A stretch of 64,000 nucleotides of DNA. Source: Phorcus lineatus (taxonomy: Eukaryota > Mollusca > Gastropoda > Trochida > Trochidae). How positions within the stretch are numbered: the first letter of the stretch is position 1; every line of letters starts with the position of its first letter. Shown in pieces: positions 28,601 to 43,600 of this stretch. The DNA lies in assembly GCA_921293015.1 (NCBI GenBank), contig OV121091.1:23172839-23236838 (forward strand), written 5' to 3'. Position numbers and translations under genes: made by a program. Below the pieces are notes generated by a model. That model ran no database searches, was not told the DNA's origin, and saw nothing but the letters and a program-made list of their open reading frames with translations.

Positions 28601-31600
28601 CTCGCCGTACGTCAACTCCCGCACTCCCTTGTGCCAGGAAACTGTGAAGGTTAACATTCTCATTTCATTTATAAACGTCTTGAATGAAGGTGCTTAATTC
28701 AAATTGTTGCAAGTTAACCCTTACCTGCTAATCTTTTGTCAAAGCATTGCTATCACAAGCCCATGAATATTTTGATTCCTTTGTTATCATGAAATGTAAA
28801 AAAAAAACATTAAAAAATAGTTTGACTTTAAATACTTCAGGGGGTGATAGACGAATGCCTGGAGGGTGGACTTAAGCTTAAAGTAGTTCCACCTACCAAC
28901 AGGTGTAGGGAATCCCTCGGTGGCGCAGTCAAGTCTGAGTTTCTGTCCCTCAGTGATCTCGACCTCGCGGGGAAGCATGATGGAGAAGTATGGGGGTTTG
29001 CCTGGCACTGAGATGTGTTCCAGTGGATCAAAGTCTTTGTCTGGGCCGTAACCCAGTCGCAGCAAGGTCTTCTGGGATGGTGCAGGCGGGGTCTTCTCTG
29101 TGATTTCAATGGTTGATATGAATGTAGGATTCTAGTGTATGATTTTATTATGTCAATTAATGACCTTTATAAAAAGTTGGATAGGAGAAAAATTATTATG
29201 ATAAAAGAATAAGTTGATTTACCTTGTGACAATCTTGTAGTGAAATACCTATTTCATAAAACATTTCACATAAACATTTTCAGATAAATCTTGTAAAAAT
29301 GCTGAATTTTATCAATAAACCATCTGTGTACTATTTCACATCAAAAAGCTACAAAATGTAATATGACAGATATATTCAGTGGATGTCTAGTTTATATAAT
29401 GACCGACCACAACCTATAACTCCACCTACCCAGGACTCTCAGAGATCCAGAACATTTGCATCTGCCGGCGGCGCTGTGGGCGACACACACATAGAGTCCT
29501 GAGTCTGATGGACGAGCTTTCCTCACCACAAGACGAGCCTTGCCGTCCTCGTCAGACTCTGTGTAGATACGGGAGGTGTTGAACACTTCTCGCACATCCT
29601 TTTGCCTGGATACAACAGAAAATATTTTTCAAAGTTAATTTAAAGCATTAGCTTAAAAATTTTAAATTTCATAAATGTCATCACTATTTAATAAGAGGAT
29701 TGGCAACAGCATTTCAAAGCTTACCAGACAAGCAATTGACTCTTTTTCATAAATCATGAATATTAAAAGTAACCTTTGACAGCATTTCAGCTACAAATTT
29801 ACAAAAATTATAAAAATTAACTCATTTACTGAGACACTTAACAGCATGATATGAATTAACTTAAAACAAAGTCATTCAAAGATTTTCATACATATTCATA
29901 GAAGTATAGCCATAAGTGAAAGCTTTCATAATAATAGATGTGCATACCATTTGAACTGGGGAGCTGGTTTGCCGGTAGCTGTACACTCAAACACAGCATC
30001 CTCGCCCTCACGGATACAGATGTCTCCCAGGGGGTTGAGGAATATCGGCCGCTCGTCCTTTACAGGGGACAGACGGTCCTGGCCTGTTGGACAGAGAATA
30101 TGTTTGATGATGAAACCTCTAATATTATTTTGCACAGAAGATCGTTGTAGTTGATAAAACATTCATTTACTTTTAATGATTGAGTGGTTATCTTATTCCT
30201 GACCAACTGTTTATTCCTCAAGTGTTTGCATGTTGTTCTATGAATGGTTTTGTCTGCCAAGGAAAACATCAGCAGTTGGTCACTGTTAAGGTGTCATGAT
30301 ACATGATTTATTAAGTGACATATTAGCTTGAGTAGTACAATTACATACTCTCTATAAAAAGAGGAACATCAAGTGATGATGGTGTCACCTTTATCATGCA
30401 TGTCAGCATAATCCAGAGGATGATGCAAATATTCTCATTGGTCTAATCTGTCCATTGAATGAGAAACATTCCGGCCAAGAAGAAAATAAGAAAGAATTCT
30501 AAGACTAAGGATAAGTTTCTTCACTCACTTTGGACATCAAGGCTGGCACTGCAGGTGATGGTTCCTTCAGAGTTGGTTGCCTCACACGTGTAACATCCAC
30601 TATCTGTTGTGGAGGTCCGCAGAATTTCCAGTGATAGCAGGCCATAGTTATTCTGTGGCAATAAGAACTGACATGCAGACTTTTCTTACGAAACAAGATA
30701 TTAAATAAGATCTGTATTGTATGACATGTGATTATAAGTGCCGCAACAAATAAAAAACAGGTTAAAAGAGGGTTTGAGAATGGTAAACAGGTATGTGCTG
30801 ACTGAAGTAACCTTGAAGATGTAAAAATGGCAAAGGTTAAAAGCAACTGATCTTAAGTGTTCAATTCAATGTCTTATACATATGATGAGAAATGAGCCTC
30901 GACGCCAGCTACTAACCATGATGGTGTATCTGCTCTGGTTGGTGATGTCGACACCATCTTTGTACCACTTGATGCGAGGGTCTGGGATCCCGGTCACTGA
31001 GCATGCCAGGCGTACATGGTTGTTCTCTTGGACAGACTTGTTCCTCAGTTTGACGGTGAACTCTGGTGCCATCTGGAATCGGTATTGCTTGGAAGGTGCA
31101 GAGTCAAGTTGGGTGCCGTCGTCCTTTGTGATACCAATGTCAGACACTTCTGTTGGTGGAGAAATAAGTATGTCAGCAAATTCTTATCATGAACTCATTA
31201 ACTGCATTTTATAGTCAAGACCTAACTAGGCTTGAGAAAATAATTATGACAATGCAGTTCCAGACTAGACCTGACACATGGCGCTTAACTGGAAGAGGTC
31301 ATAGAGCTACTGATTAAATAGGAAGGTCTTCATGGATTTCTTGAAGGTATCATCTGACTATGCTGTTTTGATTTCATTTGGATAGAATTCAAAAGTCATA
31401 GAACAAACAAGAAAGCACTTTTTGTAAAGCTTTGATAGATAGAGATAAAAAACGGATGGAGAGTTGAGTAAGACAAAAGTTCACAGTAAATACTGATTAG
31501 TTGGATAATCTTGAAGCACAGTATACTGATTTCAAAGCAAACATTTTTAAATGGTAAAAGCAAAGCCTGAAGTTAAATTCTCCATTCAGTGACTATCAAT

Positions 31601-34600
31601 TACAGCTACTTACTCTGTACTCGGATTCTGGCCTCTGTAGAAGTGGATCCAGCCTCGTTGACAGCACGACACATGTAGGCGCCGGAATCGTCCTTAGTGG
31701 CGCCATCAATGACAAGAATGTGAACATCGTCATCCTCTTGGATTATCTCGTAATGGCTGCTGGCATCAATGCGCTGTCTGTCCTTGTACCACTCCACACT
31801 GGGTATGGGTGTCCCCTTCACCACACATCTGAGCTGGGCCTTGCTGCCCTCTGTTACAGACATGGGTTCCAGGAATTCTGTGAAGTAAGGCTTCTTGGAG
31901 CCATCTGGCACTGACTCTGTACAATAATTGGTGAAAAGAGGATTAGTGATTATTTCATTGGTTTACAATTTGGCGTTTGTTGGGAATTGAGCTGATAACT
32001 GTGTTCATCATATAAAGGTAGGGATTCTTACTAACAGATATTTCAAATATTTTTCTTTGTCAGCAGCAAACACAAATGTAAATAACAGATGTTTTGTTCC
32101 TTACGCTTTTTTAAAACATACAAAAATATCATGCACAATTGCAAAGGCTTGAAAAATCACTTTTTAATCCTAACATATACACCTAAAAAATATGCTTGAA
32201 TAATAACCTCTGATTACAATGTACATATAGATAAATACAACTGGGAATTTCATAAGTATTTTGTTATGATTGTTCCTGCTAGGCACAGTAAGTTATCTAT
32301 GATGTCCTTTATCCTTAAGCCACTTTCACAACAACATGATGAAAGAAGCATGGGTCATTACCCTGAGCAATTAAAAACATGTACAAAACCAATATAATAT
32401 AAAGGTAAAATATCTATTTACCAAGGATTCAAACATTTACAAATCCAATATAAAGCAAAGGTAAAATATCTATTTACCAAGGATTCAAACATTTACAAAT
32501 CCAATATAAAGCAAAGGTAAAATTTCTATTTACCGAGGACTCTGAGATCGCAGGAGCACCATGTTTGTCCAGCAGGGTTGGAGGCGAGGCAGCGCCACTC
32601 CCCGGCGTCCTCGGCCCGCAGGTCCTTCACCCTCAGGGTGTACTCCTCCCCAGTCTGGGACAGCTTGAAGCGACCACTAGCAGACACCTTGTCTTCCCCG
32701 TGGTAGAACTCGACACTCGGGGCGGGATGACATCTCACTGTGGGAGAAACATGGCAGTGTTGTTAGTGAGAATATCTTACCGTTCTGGATTCCTATTCTT
32801 AAAGAATATAAGTTCTAAATAGCAATGAAGGCAAAACTATTTCTTTCTTATTGAGCAATATGTGAGTACATCCGAAGTAATTTTCAGCCTAGAGTCTTGG
32901 ATCTTCAATACCCCTTATTCCACAAAGCATTACGTGGATATTTACTCTCTAAAGTACAAGTTAGTATTGTGAAATGATAGAAGATGACACTGAGGGAACC
33001 TAAGTTGCGCATCATGTCTCCACCTACCTGTGACAGACATCTCGATGTTGTCTCCGACCTGGGCAACCTGGTCGATGAGTGGCAGTGTGAACTCCGGCAC
33101 CACATCAACGTCCTTCTTCTTGGCTTCCTCCTTCTTCTTTCTGCGATGCCGCACTTCTGTTAACACAATAAATTATTGTTGAGCTCTGCGTGGACAATTT
33201 CATGTCATTAGTTGCATGAAATTTAATGCAATTACCAAAAATGTTTTTCTAAAGAAAATAACAAGACAATATGAGTGAATGAGTTTGTTTGTTCAACGTC
33301 GCTTGGGCAATATTTCAGCCATTAGCGGCGAAACAAGACAACATGATCTATGATAAATGATCTAATTCTTTGCTCAATAGTCAGTTTGAACCAAAGCAAG
33401 CATTGATTTACTCACTTCATTTTAAGATAAGGTACCAAACTGTAATCTTATGATGACTCTTATGAAAGTTACATTTTGAATAAAATCTACAATAAAACTT
33501 GTTGGTGTTTAACAGCAATCTTAACTATTTTTATGTTCATAGGTGTCTTGTTGATAAGAATTACTGCAGTGCACCAACACTGTAGGCTGTTACCCTCTGC
33601 TGTCAACCATCCTAACATCTTGTATCAAGCATTGGTTTGTAACCAGGAAGTGAATTCAAACTATTACTAATCCTAATGGTCTTCCACTATGCTTTAGCAT
33701 TGGTACTCACATGATAATACTTAGATGATAGTTTCAACAATAACACACAATCTTATAAATGTCTATTCCACAGAATGATTTTTCTACATCACAGAGAGCC
33801 GACTGTTATGAATATGTTACCAATAATTACAAGCTTACATCATGTGGACTTATCTCGACTATTGTTTCCCTCATAATCTTAGGTGCTATTTTGGCCATAA
33901 ATCCTGTAAGAAGAACTTCAGATAAAGGGATTATAACGCCCTGAAGCTTGAATAAAGAACAGTTTGGCAAGTATTTTCATAAGCACATATTACCTATAGC
34001 TGCTTATAGACTTAGCTGCATAACTGCATATTCTTGGTAGATCAAACCACAATAACAATATGAAAGATCATAGGGTATTGCAATTTTAACCCAACATTTA
34101 TCATGAGATTTATCAGGCAGAAATCTACATACCTTCCACTTTGAGGTTGGCACTGGTCTCAATATCACCAAAGCTGTTAGTGCCGCGGCATGTGTAAGTT
34201 CCTGAATCCTCGGGTTCGAGGTCTTTGAGGTCAAGGGTCGCGATGCCATCTTTGTAAGTGGCCTTGTGTCGTGGGCTGGGTTCAATCTCCTCACCGTCTC
34301 TCAACCTGCAGGCACAAATATCATGATAAACTTCCATTGACAGATAAAATAAGACTCTTAAAGCTCTAGTACTAAGTAATAATGGAACATGATTAATAAT
34401 TCATAATACTTTACTGCTTATGCAGTCACATATTCTTTCATCTTTTGCCAAATAGCAGATAATGGTTCCTGGCAGTCATTACTTGAGCTATATAGCATTA
34501 CTACCGGTATGTTCTCAAGAACATATGAGGTCTTGCTGGATGACCTACAAAGTCATTATTGGTAAACATAATCACAACAGAATGTTACTACAATAGGAAA

Positions 34601-37600
34601 AGAGTTACCCTAAACACTCTTACTTCATCAAGTGAGCAAACCAGTGGGCTCAATTACGTTCTGAAGATATCCCTCATAAACCATTTAAATATACAGGAAA
34701 GCTCATGGACCAACCATAAACCCTTCTGAAATTTCCTTGACTAGCAAGTTCTGGATATTCTGGTTCACAAGTTTTCTCTTTCAAAGAGAAAAAGAACATC
34801 CCACTTAAGAGTCTATAAACCATACACATAACTGGAATACTCAGAAATATTAACTTCCTTTACAAAAGGAGATCATCGATATCCAGAAAGAGGAAGACAC
34901 ATGCTTTTTTGTACATAAGGATTCCTGCAACTCTCAATCTCAAGAGAAAAATCCTTCACATTATTTATGTGACTGTTAAGAAATAACAGACCAGGATCCC
35001 TGGTGCTCCATGAATGTCAAGTTGATGAAAGTTGTGAACTTCACTGCTTCTTTCACAAACACCAGGGACAATATGGAAACTTTTCCTCATTATTCTGTAA
35101 CCATGACAATGAACTGCTTACCACCTTGTTGTCACAATCAAATCATCAACTTTACACTGTCTTGGTTCTAAAGTTGGACCCTAAATCCTTCACAAGTGAC
35201 CCTCTCTTGCAGCTTCAAGAAGGCAGCATGAACTCACACTAACATAACTTTGATTGGTGTCTGTCTTGGTGTCAATACTAATTAGCAAGTAAGAACCACA
35301 CTAACTCTATTAACAACAGTGACGAGACTAGCATTAATAATGCATGAAACAATTGTGTCCCTTGCTATAATAGCTGAACCCAACACCTTATATTTGATTG
35401 TGTATTGACAACCGTTCATTACAAGATGGTGGACATCTGACTAACCATGGCAGGCTAGACATGACCAGGTGTTTGGATATTTTTTCATTATTACACATCC
35501 TCAACATGCTACTTACAATGATTACACTGAAGGCATTGTACTTTCAAAGCAACTAGTGAAATGTGGATGACCCTGAACGTCTGTACATCCTGTGTTTAGG
35601 TACCAATTTAAACAGCTGGGTGAACCAAGTGCCATGTGGATAAAGGACACAACACAGTGACCTAGGTCACAAATGTTTAATGTCTCCACTGGAATTCAAA
35701 CCAGGGACTTTGTAGTCAAAGGCCAGCGTGCTAACAATTGCACCACTGCATTCAACTGAAATGATATTAATGTGGGTCTAATCTAATCATTCAACTTATG
35801 TTCAATTCAGTTTCAGTTGCTTAGAAAATGATGATATTGAATTAGAACACAACAGTCAATTGATTTGACAGACAACAAAGTAACTGACATAGTAATTTAA
35901 ACAATGTTAAAACAAGATCTAAACAAGGAAGCCGAAACAAAAGCATGTAGTTTACAGTGCAGTAGCATTTATAAAGTGCCAACAAATCAAGAAGAAGGAA
36001 GTTGTGTTTCAGGCATGCAACCAAATCTAGTCAAAGAAGAATCAGTTATAAATTCAATAATGAACCTGGCAAAAGACCAATCACAGCTTGACTCTCTCTC
36101 TCTCTGAGGCAGGTGATAAGACGTACAGGTATCTATCTATCTATAGGTTTAACACCTGTCATCAAGGCATTTTCCTAAGAACAACAAGTTACAACAGGTA
36201 TGGCAATACTGAATTACTCCACACAAGTTTTTATAATTTTTTTTTAGAAATATTATAAAATATTTCCTTTGTTTTAAAATAAAATTTTATGTACTATTTT
36301 CCCTTGAACAAGCCAAGACCTCGAATACAACCCAGGGGCCATGGGGTGCTGATTGAAATAGAAAAAAATGGAATAGTTGAATTTAATATCAATATCAATT
36401 TTTTTGATAAAATAATAAAACAACACAACTAATGTTCAACAAATAAATCTAACTAAATGAATGGGCGACAAAATTCTTTAGAATCATAATGCAAAGAATA
36501 TCTGATTCAATCTGAAATATTTTGACATTCAAATACTGCCACTATGGCAACAGACATTTTACAACAAAAATTAAAACAGCTTCTCCCAGAATGATTGAGA
36601 GAAGCAGAGTTATTTTGGAGCATATTGCAGAGTAATTGCGTTATTGCTGCGATTAAAAAAGCAATTTCAGCATTCCGCAGCCACACCTACAGAGTTGAAA
36701 CCGTGCCAGAATAACCACGTACACATACCTGCCAAACAGTTTTAACTCAACTTTTTATTCTACTCTAAAAGTCAAACAGCATGGAAAAAAAGTACTGTGC
36801 TGCCATGGAAACAAGTAGTTTTCCAAATATTATCAGGAAAATTCACCATAAGGATCAATATTCATGTGTAAATCCCTAGATATGCAACTGAATTTCATAA
36901 GGATTTTATTTTCTTTCCATTTCTTCAACATTACTGTATTAGAGATTTGATGTAAAATATCATAACAGAAGCAAATTGTTTTGATAATGAGCTGTGATTT
37001 TCTGCAATGTGATTCTGTGATTTTCTTGAGTTTTGCAATTGTATATTGAACTGGTTTATGGGTGTGCTTTACATTTTTACTTTTCTGATCGAATTTGTAA
37101 TGTATTTCTATTCAATGTTGTATTTAAAAACTTGACTGCTACTGAATTTATCACAAATAGATTTTGCGTTATTGGAAAGGTGTCATCTTCAAAGCTTATG
37201 AAAGGAAAGATTATCAATATGCTCTTCCTTTGCATTATATCATTGCAATACTGTAATAGTATCATAAGCACCTGCAAGAGTTCCATAACTTTGGTTGTCA
37301 GCTACGTTTTACAACATGAGAATTTCAAGGGTTGGGAGTTACATCGTTCATTTGTTCAATACTAGACTGGCTCAAGATGTCAAGACAATATTCATAATGG
37401 CATTTAACTTACAGTTATTACAGAATTTGAAGAAAAATGGTGCGAATCTGATTGCTTAATTGTGTATAAAGGGGGTAGCTTTGATCAATTGTGTGATCAT
37501 GTCAATGAAAGTATACAAGTTACTCTTCTTTACTTTATATTATTATGAGTTTCAAATGAATTTTGCAAACTCAGAAGATAGAACATTATGCTCTACAATT

Positions 37601-40600
37601 CTACTACCAGAAATTCCTGAACACAAACCTCTCTACAGTAACCTGAGTCTCTGTGAATGTCTCTGTTTTAACCTGCTCTTGTACCAAGTCAGCTGTGAAT
37701 GTTTGCTGAACCTCCGTCACATGTTTCTCTGTTTTCCTTTCAACACAAACCTCCTTCACCACCCCCACCTCCACCCCACTCTCTACCACCTGTTCATCTG
37801 ACCTCAGTACCAGCTCTGTCGCAGTGCTTACAGCCAATACCTCAGGCTCTGCTGCAAATACTATGTCTTCTTTGATATTGTCCACATCAAACACCTCAGT
37901 GTTTTCCTCCACAGACACAGCCTCTTCAATCTGTTCTAGTTTGTGTTCTTCTGGAACTTCTAAATGAACATCATCACTTGCTAGAGATTCTATACCCGTG
38001 TCCGCGCAGCATTCTGTCTGAACGTCTGATTGTGTCTCTGGTTCAGGAACCCGCACCTCACTAGCAGATTCATTTCCAGTGTCCATTGATTCCACCGTGG
38101 CGCCATCATCTACCTCCTCTTCTGGTTGGTCAACTGACTTCCATGTTGTTCTGATCTTCCTTTTGGGTCCTTTGGTCAACTTACCGCCATCAACTACTTT
38201 AGTTGATGTGGCAGCTAGTTGAATATTTTCGGCTGGTTCCTCAAAGAGTTTCTTTTTGTCTGAAAGATCTGAGTCATGGAATGGACAGTCTTTTGAGGGG
38301 CATTTATGATTCGGCAGCAGGAACATCAAACTCATGGTTGCTGGTTAAGGTAATATATCCTCAACAAAATAAAACTCCAATCATTAAAAAGGGAATGATG
38401 AAAGAGGGAAATGTGTTGCTAAGTAATCCACTTTAATCCACAATGAAGAAAATTGAGTCACAATTCGAAACAAATATTTGTGACTCTCACACAAAATGAC
38501 ACTCCAGGGTAGATCCTTACAAAAACACTCCAAGTATAAACACCTGTCTTCAATCTACCCCAATCGCACCCACTCCAATGTGGACAAGCAGAAAGAACAA
38601 GGGAGGTATTAAATCCAATCTGGTAGTTATTCCACAGCAAACAGGATCATCAGATAGAATTCTTCAAATCGAAACTGATCCAAGTTTATCTGAACCAGAT
38701 TCCTCCAGAACACTCAATTAAGTACAAAAACTGATATGTACATACACACAAAAAACTCAGCCAGTCAAAGAAAGAAAAATATCTACAGAGAACTACAGCT
38801 AGAAGATGAACAGGCAACCCTCAAAGAATTTCATGAATACTGGTGCCGGCGGGCAGAGGAAGTCAGGATTGGAATGATCTAAACTAGTGCCAAGAAAAGA
38901 ACCTTTAGTTACGTAGCCTGATATATCTGACATGATTGTGTACCTGTAGAGGCTCCAGCTTCTGCCTACCAGGGCTGGGTTAGGTAGCGCGATGAGATAC
39001 GTGTGATAACACCAGGTGGGGGAAGGAGGGGAGGAGGTATACACAATATGCCGCAGATAACTGGGCTATAAAACACTATGACCTTTACAATGGAGCAGCA
39101 TGTCTCATTATCTTTTGAGTGCCTTACAATATTTTTTTTTTTCACTTAAACACTTTTCCATATTATTTTTATCATTGAAACTGAAATGTTAATATTATGT
39201 GCAAAGCATTTTATAAAGATTTGAGTAACTTAGCAAAGACTTAATTTCATTAGATTGTGATAATCTTTATGAATAATGATAAAAGGTACAAATGATAAAA
39301 TTGAAACAAATAGAAAAAATTGGAAAAGTTCTATTGTTGATATTAAACATTTAAAGAACATTGAAATGCATCCTAAATAGCTCTTTTGGCACATTTCCAG
39401 CATTTCAGGAACTCTTTTTTGATAGAAGCTATATGTTACTGTCAGACTGTACTGACTAGGCCTTCTCCGTGTATTTATCTCCTGTCAGCCAGCGCCACCT
39501 GTTGTACCTTTCATTACTTACAATCATTTACCGGCTTTTTGGCTTTTTATAAACTCAGGTAACAGGCTATGCATCAATTAACAATTGTTTACCTGTGTAT
39601 TTTGCTTCTTTACAAAGTCATTATGAACTTGTAAAAACTTTAATTTACAACTAATATATACAACTTTTTACTTTCATAAAATGTTTGATCAAGGTTATGC
39701 AAGATTTGAATGTTGTAAACAGATGAAAATAGGATATGTAATTCAATAATCTTTTTGCATTGATTTAGTCTTACTAGTTTTAAGTCCTGAATATCTGTGA
39801 GGCAAACCTAAAGCATATTTACTAACTGCAGTAATGAAAGCCTTACCGTTCTGAGTGTCTTGATTACATGAATAGCAACTTATCATCAAGAGGAATAATC
39901 TAGGAATTAGCCAGGGGTTATTGATAGTCAACCTGGGGATAAAGCTGTATCAGCGAGTAATTAAGAAACTGCTTATAGAGGCACATTCCATCCCCCCACC
40001 GCTCTCCCCCTGTCTGTATATATCTCAAATATCTATCTTGTATACACCGACTTCCCCAACCTTGAATTAAATAAGGCTTCTGATAAAAGGCTTAAGATGA
40101 GATTCTTACATACCTTCAACAACCTGCTGCTACCTGGGGTAATTAATCTCATTAATAGATAGGTAGGAGGCAGGTAACAGATTAACTAAGATGATTCTTA
40201 TTAGAGTTGATTGACCTCATTAAAAAAAATTCATTAATAATATAACAGACAGGGACAAATTCTGAAATTCTACAGCAGCAAAATATGACTTATAAGGATT
40301 ATGGTGTTGATTTGAACAGATCTGGAAAATGATTTGTACATTCTTGGCAAAATTTATAGGATAAATGTTGGATCTTGGATGGTCATCTCATAGGAAGGGT
40401 TATGAAAGTAAAACCACTTGAATTATCAGGTCACCAAATATCCATAACTCCTTTATTGTACATCATAAGCACATTAATCTTTTTCTAAATTTACTAAATG
40501 TTAATCATGGTCTATCAGTATTCCTTTTATAACTTATTTGTTAACTTGATACGAGAAGCTGGAATCATACAAATATTATATTCTGTGAGTTAATCAATTT

Positions 40601-43600
40601 TGGTGAAAATCGTGCAAAGACATTACTGTAGATATCAAAAGTCCATCTCTCTATCAGGTAAATATAGTAACCATCTGCTCAGGAGCGATTGCATCTCCAG
40701 CTTAACAGCTCCACCTGGTGTCAAGTTGGCGCTGAATCAACAACAACAACTCTAGCTAGAACAAGAAAGGTGAAGTGACGTAAACCTTGACTTTTACAGA
40801 ACTGATATATAAGAGAATTGTCTCTTAATCCTATCTTTAACAGCCCATGTTGTATGATTCGTAGCTAGGAACAGCTACTGATATAAATAGCGGCCAATAC
40901 CTATTTTTGGACATATGCTCTTTCGATACACTGATTTTTAACAGAAATACATGAAAATAATTTTTACACCTTTAGATAAAAAAATTCCAAACATTTTGTG
41001 CAGACAATAAGCAAGTTGTTTATTCATATCCATTGGATATGTATTTCATATGAACAACGTTAGATATTAATTTAGATTTAATATTTTAGAAAATACAAAT
41101 AACGAAATATTCACTTATATTTTTATAAAGTCAATTTCTGAACCAGATATACGGTGGCAGTAATAAAGGGGATCCTCATCTTGATTATTTTTTATAAGGC
41201 AATGTTAATCCTGCAAATTGGTGAATAATTATCGTTTAACTTGATTATTGATTATTTCAGCAGCTTAATTTTAAGGCATTGCTCCTGTTCCTTATTGTTC
41301 AAGTTCAGTGATGCCAGACTGTAGAAGAAACACCCATCACAACAGCACACGGATAACTCAAGAGAGAACAGAATCGCTGCCAGTAAAGCAGAATTCACCT
41401 TGAACAGTTCACAGCGCCCTCTGTAACACCCACCTCCATGTAAACAACACCCCCAACCCCCCCCCCCCTCCTTCCTGGCACACACACATACACACATGAG
41501 TTATACATTCTAACCAATCTTATCAGTTTAACTTGGAAACACTTAGAGATCTTAAACAGTGTCTGCTATATTTAACTACAGGAATGGAAATAGAATTGAT
41601 ATTTACCTTTTACCCAAAAAAATTGGTTTAAGATGCAATATATGTTTATGCATCTAGTAAAAGATTCATTTATGATTTATACAAATTTTTAATACATGTT
41701 TCTAAAAAAAATTTAATTTCAATTTTTTTTTTACATTGACAGTAATGACAACTCAAACTAGTTTTGAGGATCAGAATATTCTCAAAATTCTCTCCTTAAA
41801 AAATCAGTTAATAGACCAAATCTCTAATAGAAAAGAAGACCACGCCCAACATGTGATACATGTTAACATGCTGCATCTGGATGAGAAGATGAACAGGGTA
41901 TTTCGGTATATTTGAGGAGCCAACCATCTGCTAGACTGACACACAGTCTCTCTGGAGAATATCATGTTGCAGGGAGGAATAAACTGAAGAGAATAAATGT
42001 TCGGGACCTGACAAACAGTGTAAAACATCTGCTTATTCAGGGGTTCCTTTACATGTAGCAAGCTTAACTATGTAAAACTTTAATATCATTACATTACACT
42101 GAGATAACCATAGCGAATTAATTATGGCTTTGTGAGGTTGAGTTGAGAGAGATAATTTAGAGAGAAATTATTTTCAAAAGTATTCATTCATATCAGGATT
42201 ACTGGTATCATTGAAAAGAGTTTTTCTGCAACACCAATCAATTCATCCGATGAAAATAGGGCTGTGCCACTTTTGGGTTTTTAATCTAAACCTCTGATTA
42301 GCAGTCTAATGTAGGAATTACTTTACTTTACTTTATAAGGTGAAGGAAGATAATGTTCAAAAAGCAATCGGAACTGTCTGCCAAACCAGACAGTAATGCT
42401 CGGCTCATTTGACTGGTAAGCAAATCAGCTTGGCTGGCAGGAGGCTCAACCAGGTAATGTGATTAATATCTCCCCTTAAGTATGTTACACTTCATTGTTT
42501 TCATAGAAACAAGAAATTGTTTTCCAAGATCATTCTCTCGTATATGCTGTGAGGTAAGTTAGTACTAAAGGGATTAGAAATGTGAGAGCTTTTAATGAAG
42601 TAAACAGCAAAGAATGGTATCTTGTATATACTATATGAACACATATTTTGAACTTCTACATTTGATAATCTCATATTTTTCAACAGCCAAATAAAAATTC
42701 ATTTACATTTGAAAATTAGATAAAAATCATTAAAGTGTTATACCCATAAGATGCAATATCAATCAAATATTCACAACAATTTAGGACAAATGGAAAAACA
42801 TATACAAGTACAAATATGTAAAAATATGAACTAGAACCAAAATTAAAGAGGAAAAAGCTCCCACTTTTCAATTCTCAAATTGACACTCTTTAACAAGTTT
42901 TACACTTCAAAGCAATAACACTAAACCTCCTATGGATAAAAGCATTAACTGAGCCTGTGAACTACCTTCTTCCAATACCAGATAGATATACAACCCCCTG
43001 TGAACTACCTACCACCCACACCAGATAGGTATACAACTCCCCCAACACAGATATAGGTGTGAGCACCAGTCTACATATAGCATGTGAAACCCTATCACCT
43101 TCATCCATCTTGCTGCTAGTCGTAATGAACCCATGGCTTATTATATGGAATTCTTGTGTTTTCTCAGCTGACAGAAAATTAGCATTTTTGACTGAATTAC
43201 TGTCTTGAGTTTGCTTGAAGTTTGAGGAATGTTATTGTAAACAAATCAGGAATTGAGAGAATGGGTGTTTAGAGGTGACCTTTATTCAAGCCTGCAGTAC
43301 TTGTGTTAAGACTGGTTATAGCATTCCTATGCATTCATGCTCAAAAAATCATATGTTCTCAATAATGAATCTATCATTAATCATACTTAATTTATGGATA
43401 ATCTCAATAAAATTTCACTCGCAATTTCTTTTTAAAACTGTTTTACAATTAAGACAATGATATGTTTGTCTCTATTGAATTTAAAATCAAATATCAGATA
43501 GAAATATTGTTTGTAAAAAAAAACCATATACTTATATAAACATTCATTTGATTATTGTATTCTTATTGTTAACATAATATCATGCATGTTGGTTAAAATG

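Noticed and set aside
38799-39044. Minus-strand ORF upstream of the acidic exon
   Set aside because: Contains a CTCTACAG|GTACAC donor-like site and could be a 5' UTR exon, but there is no protein evidence; too weak to list as coding.
41252-41497. ORF starting MCVCVCARKEGGGG
   Set aside because: Its start is a CA/TG microsatellite and a C-rich tract; the rest shows no coding features.
42373-42394. Perfect 8-bp-stem inverted repeat actgtctg/cagacagt
   Set aside because: Too short and isolated to support an RNA or regulatory element.
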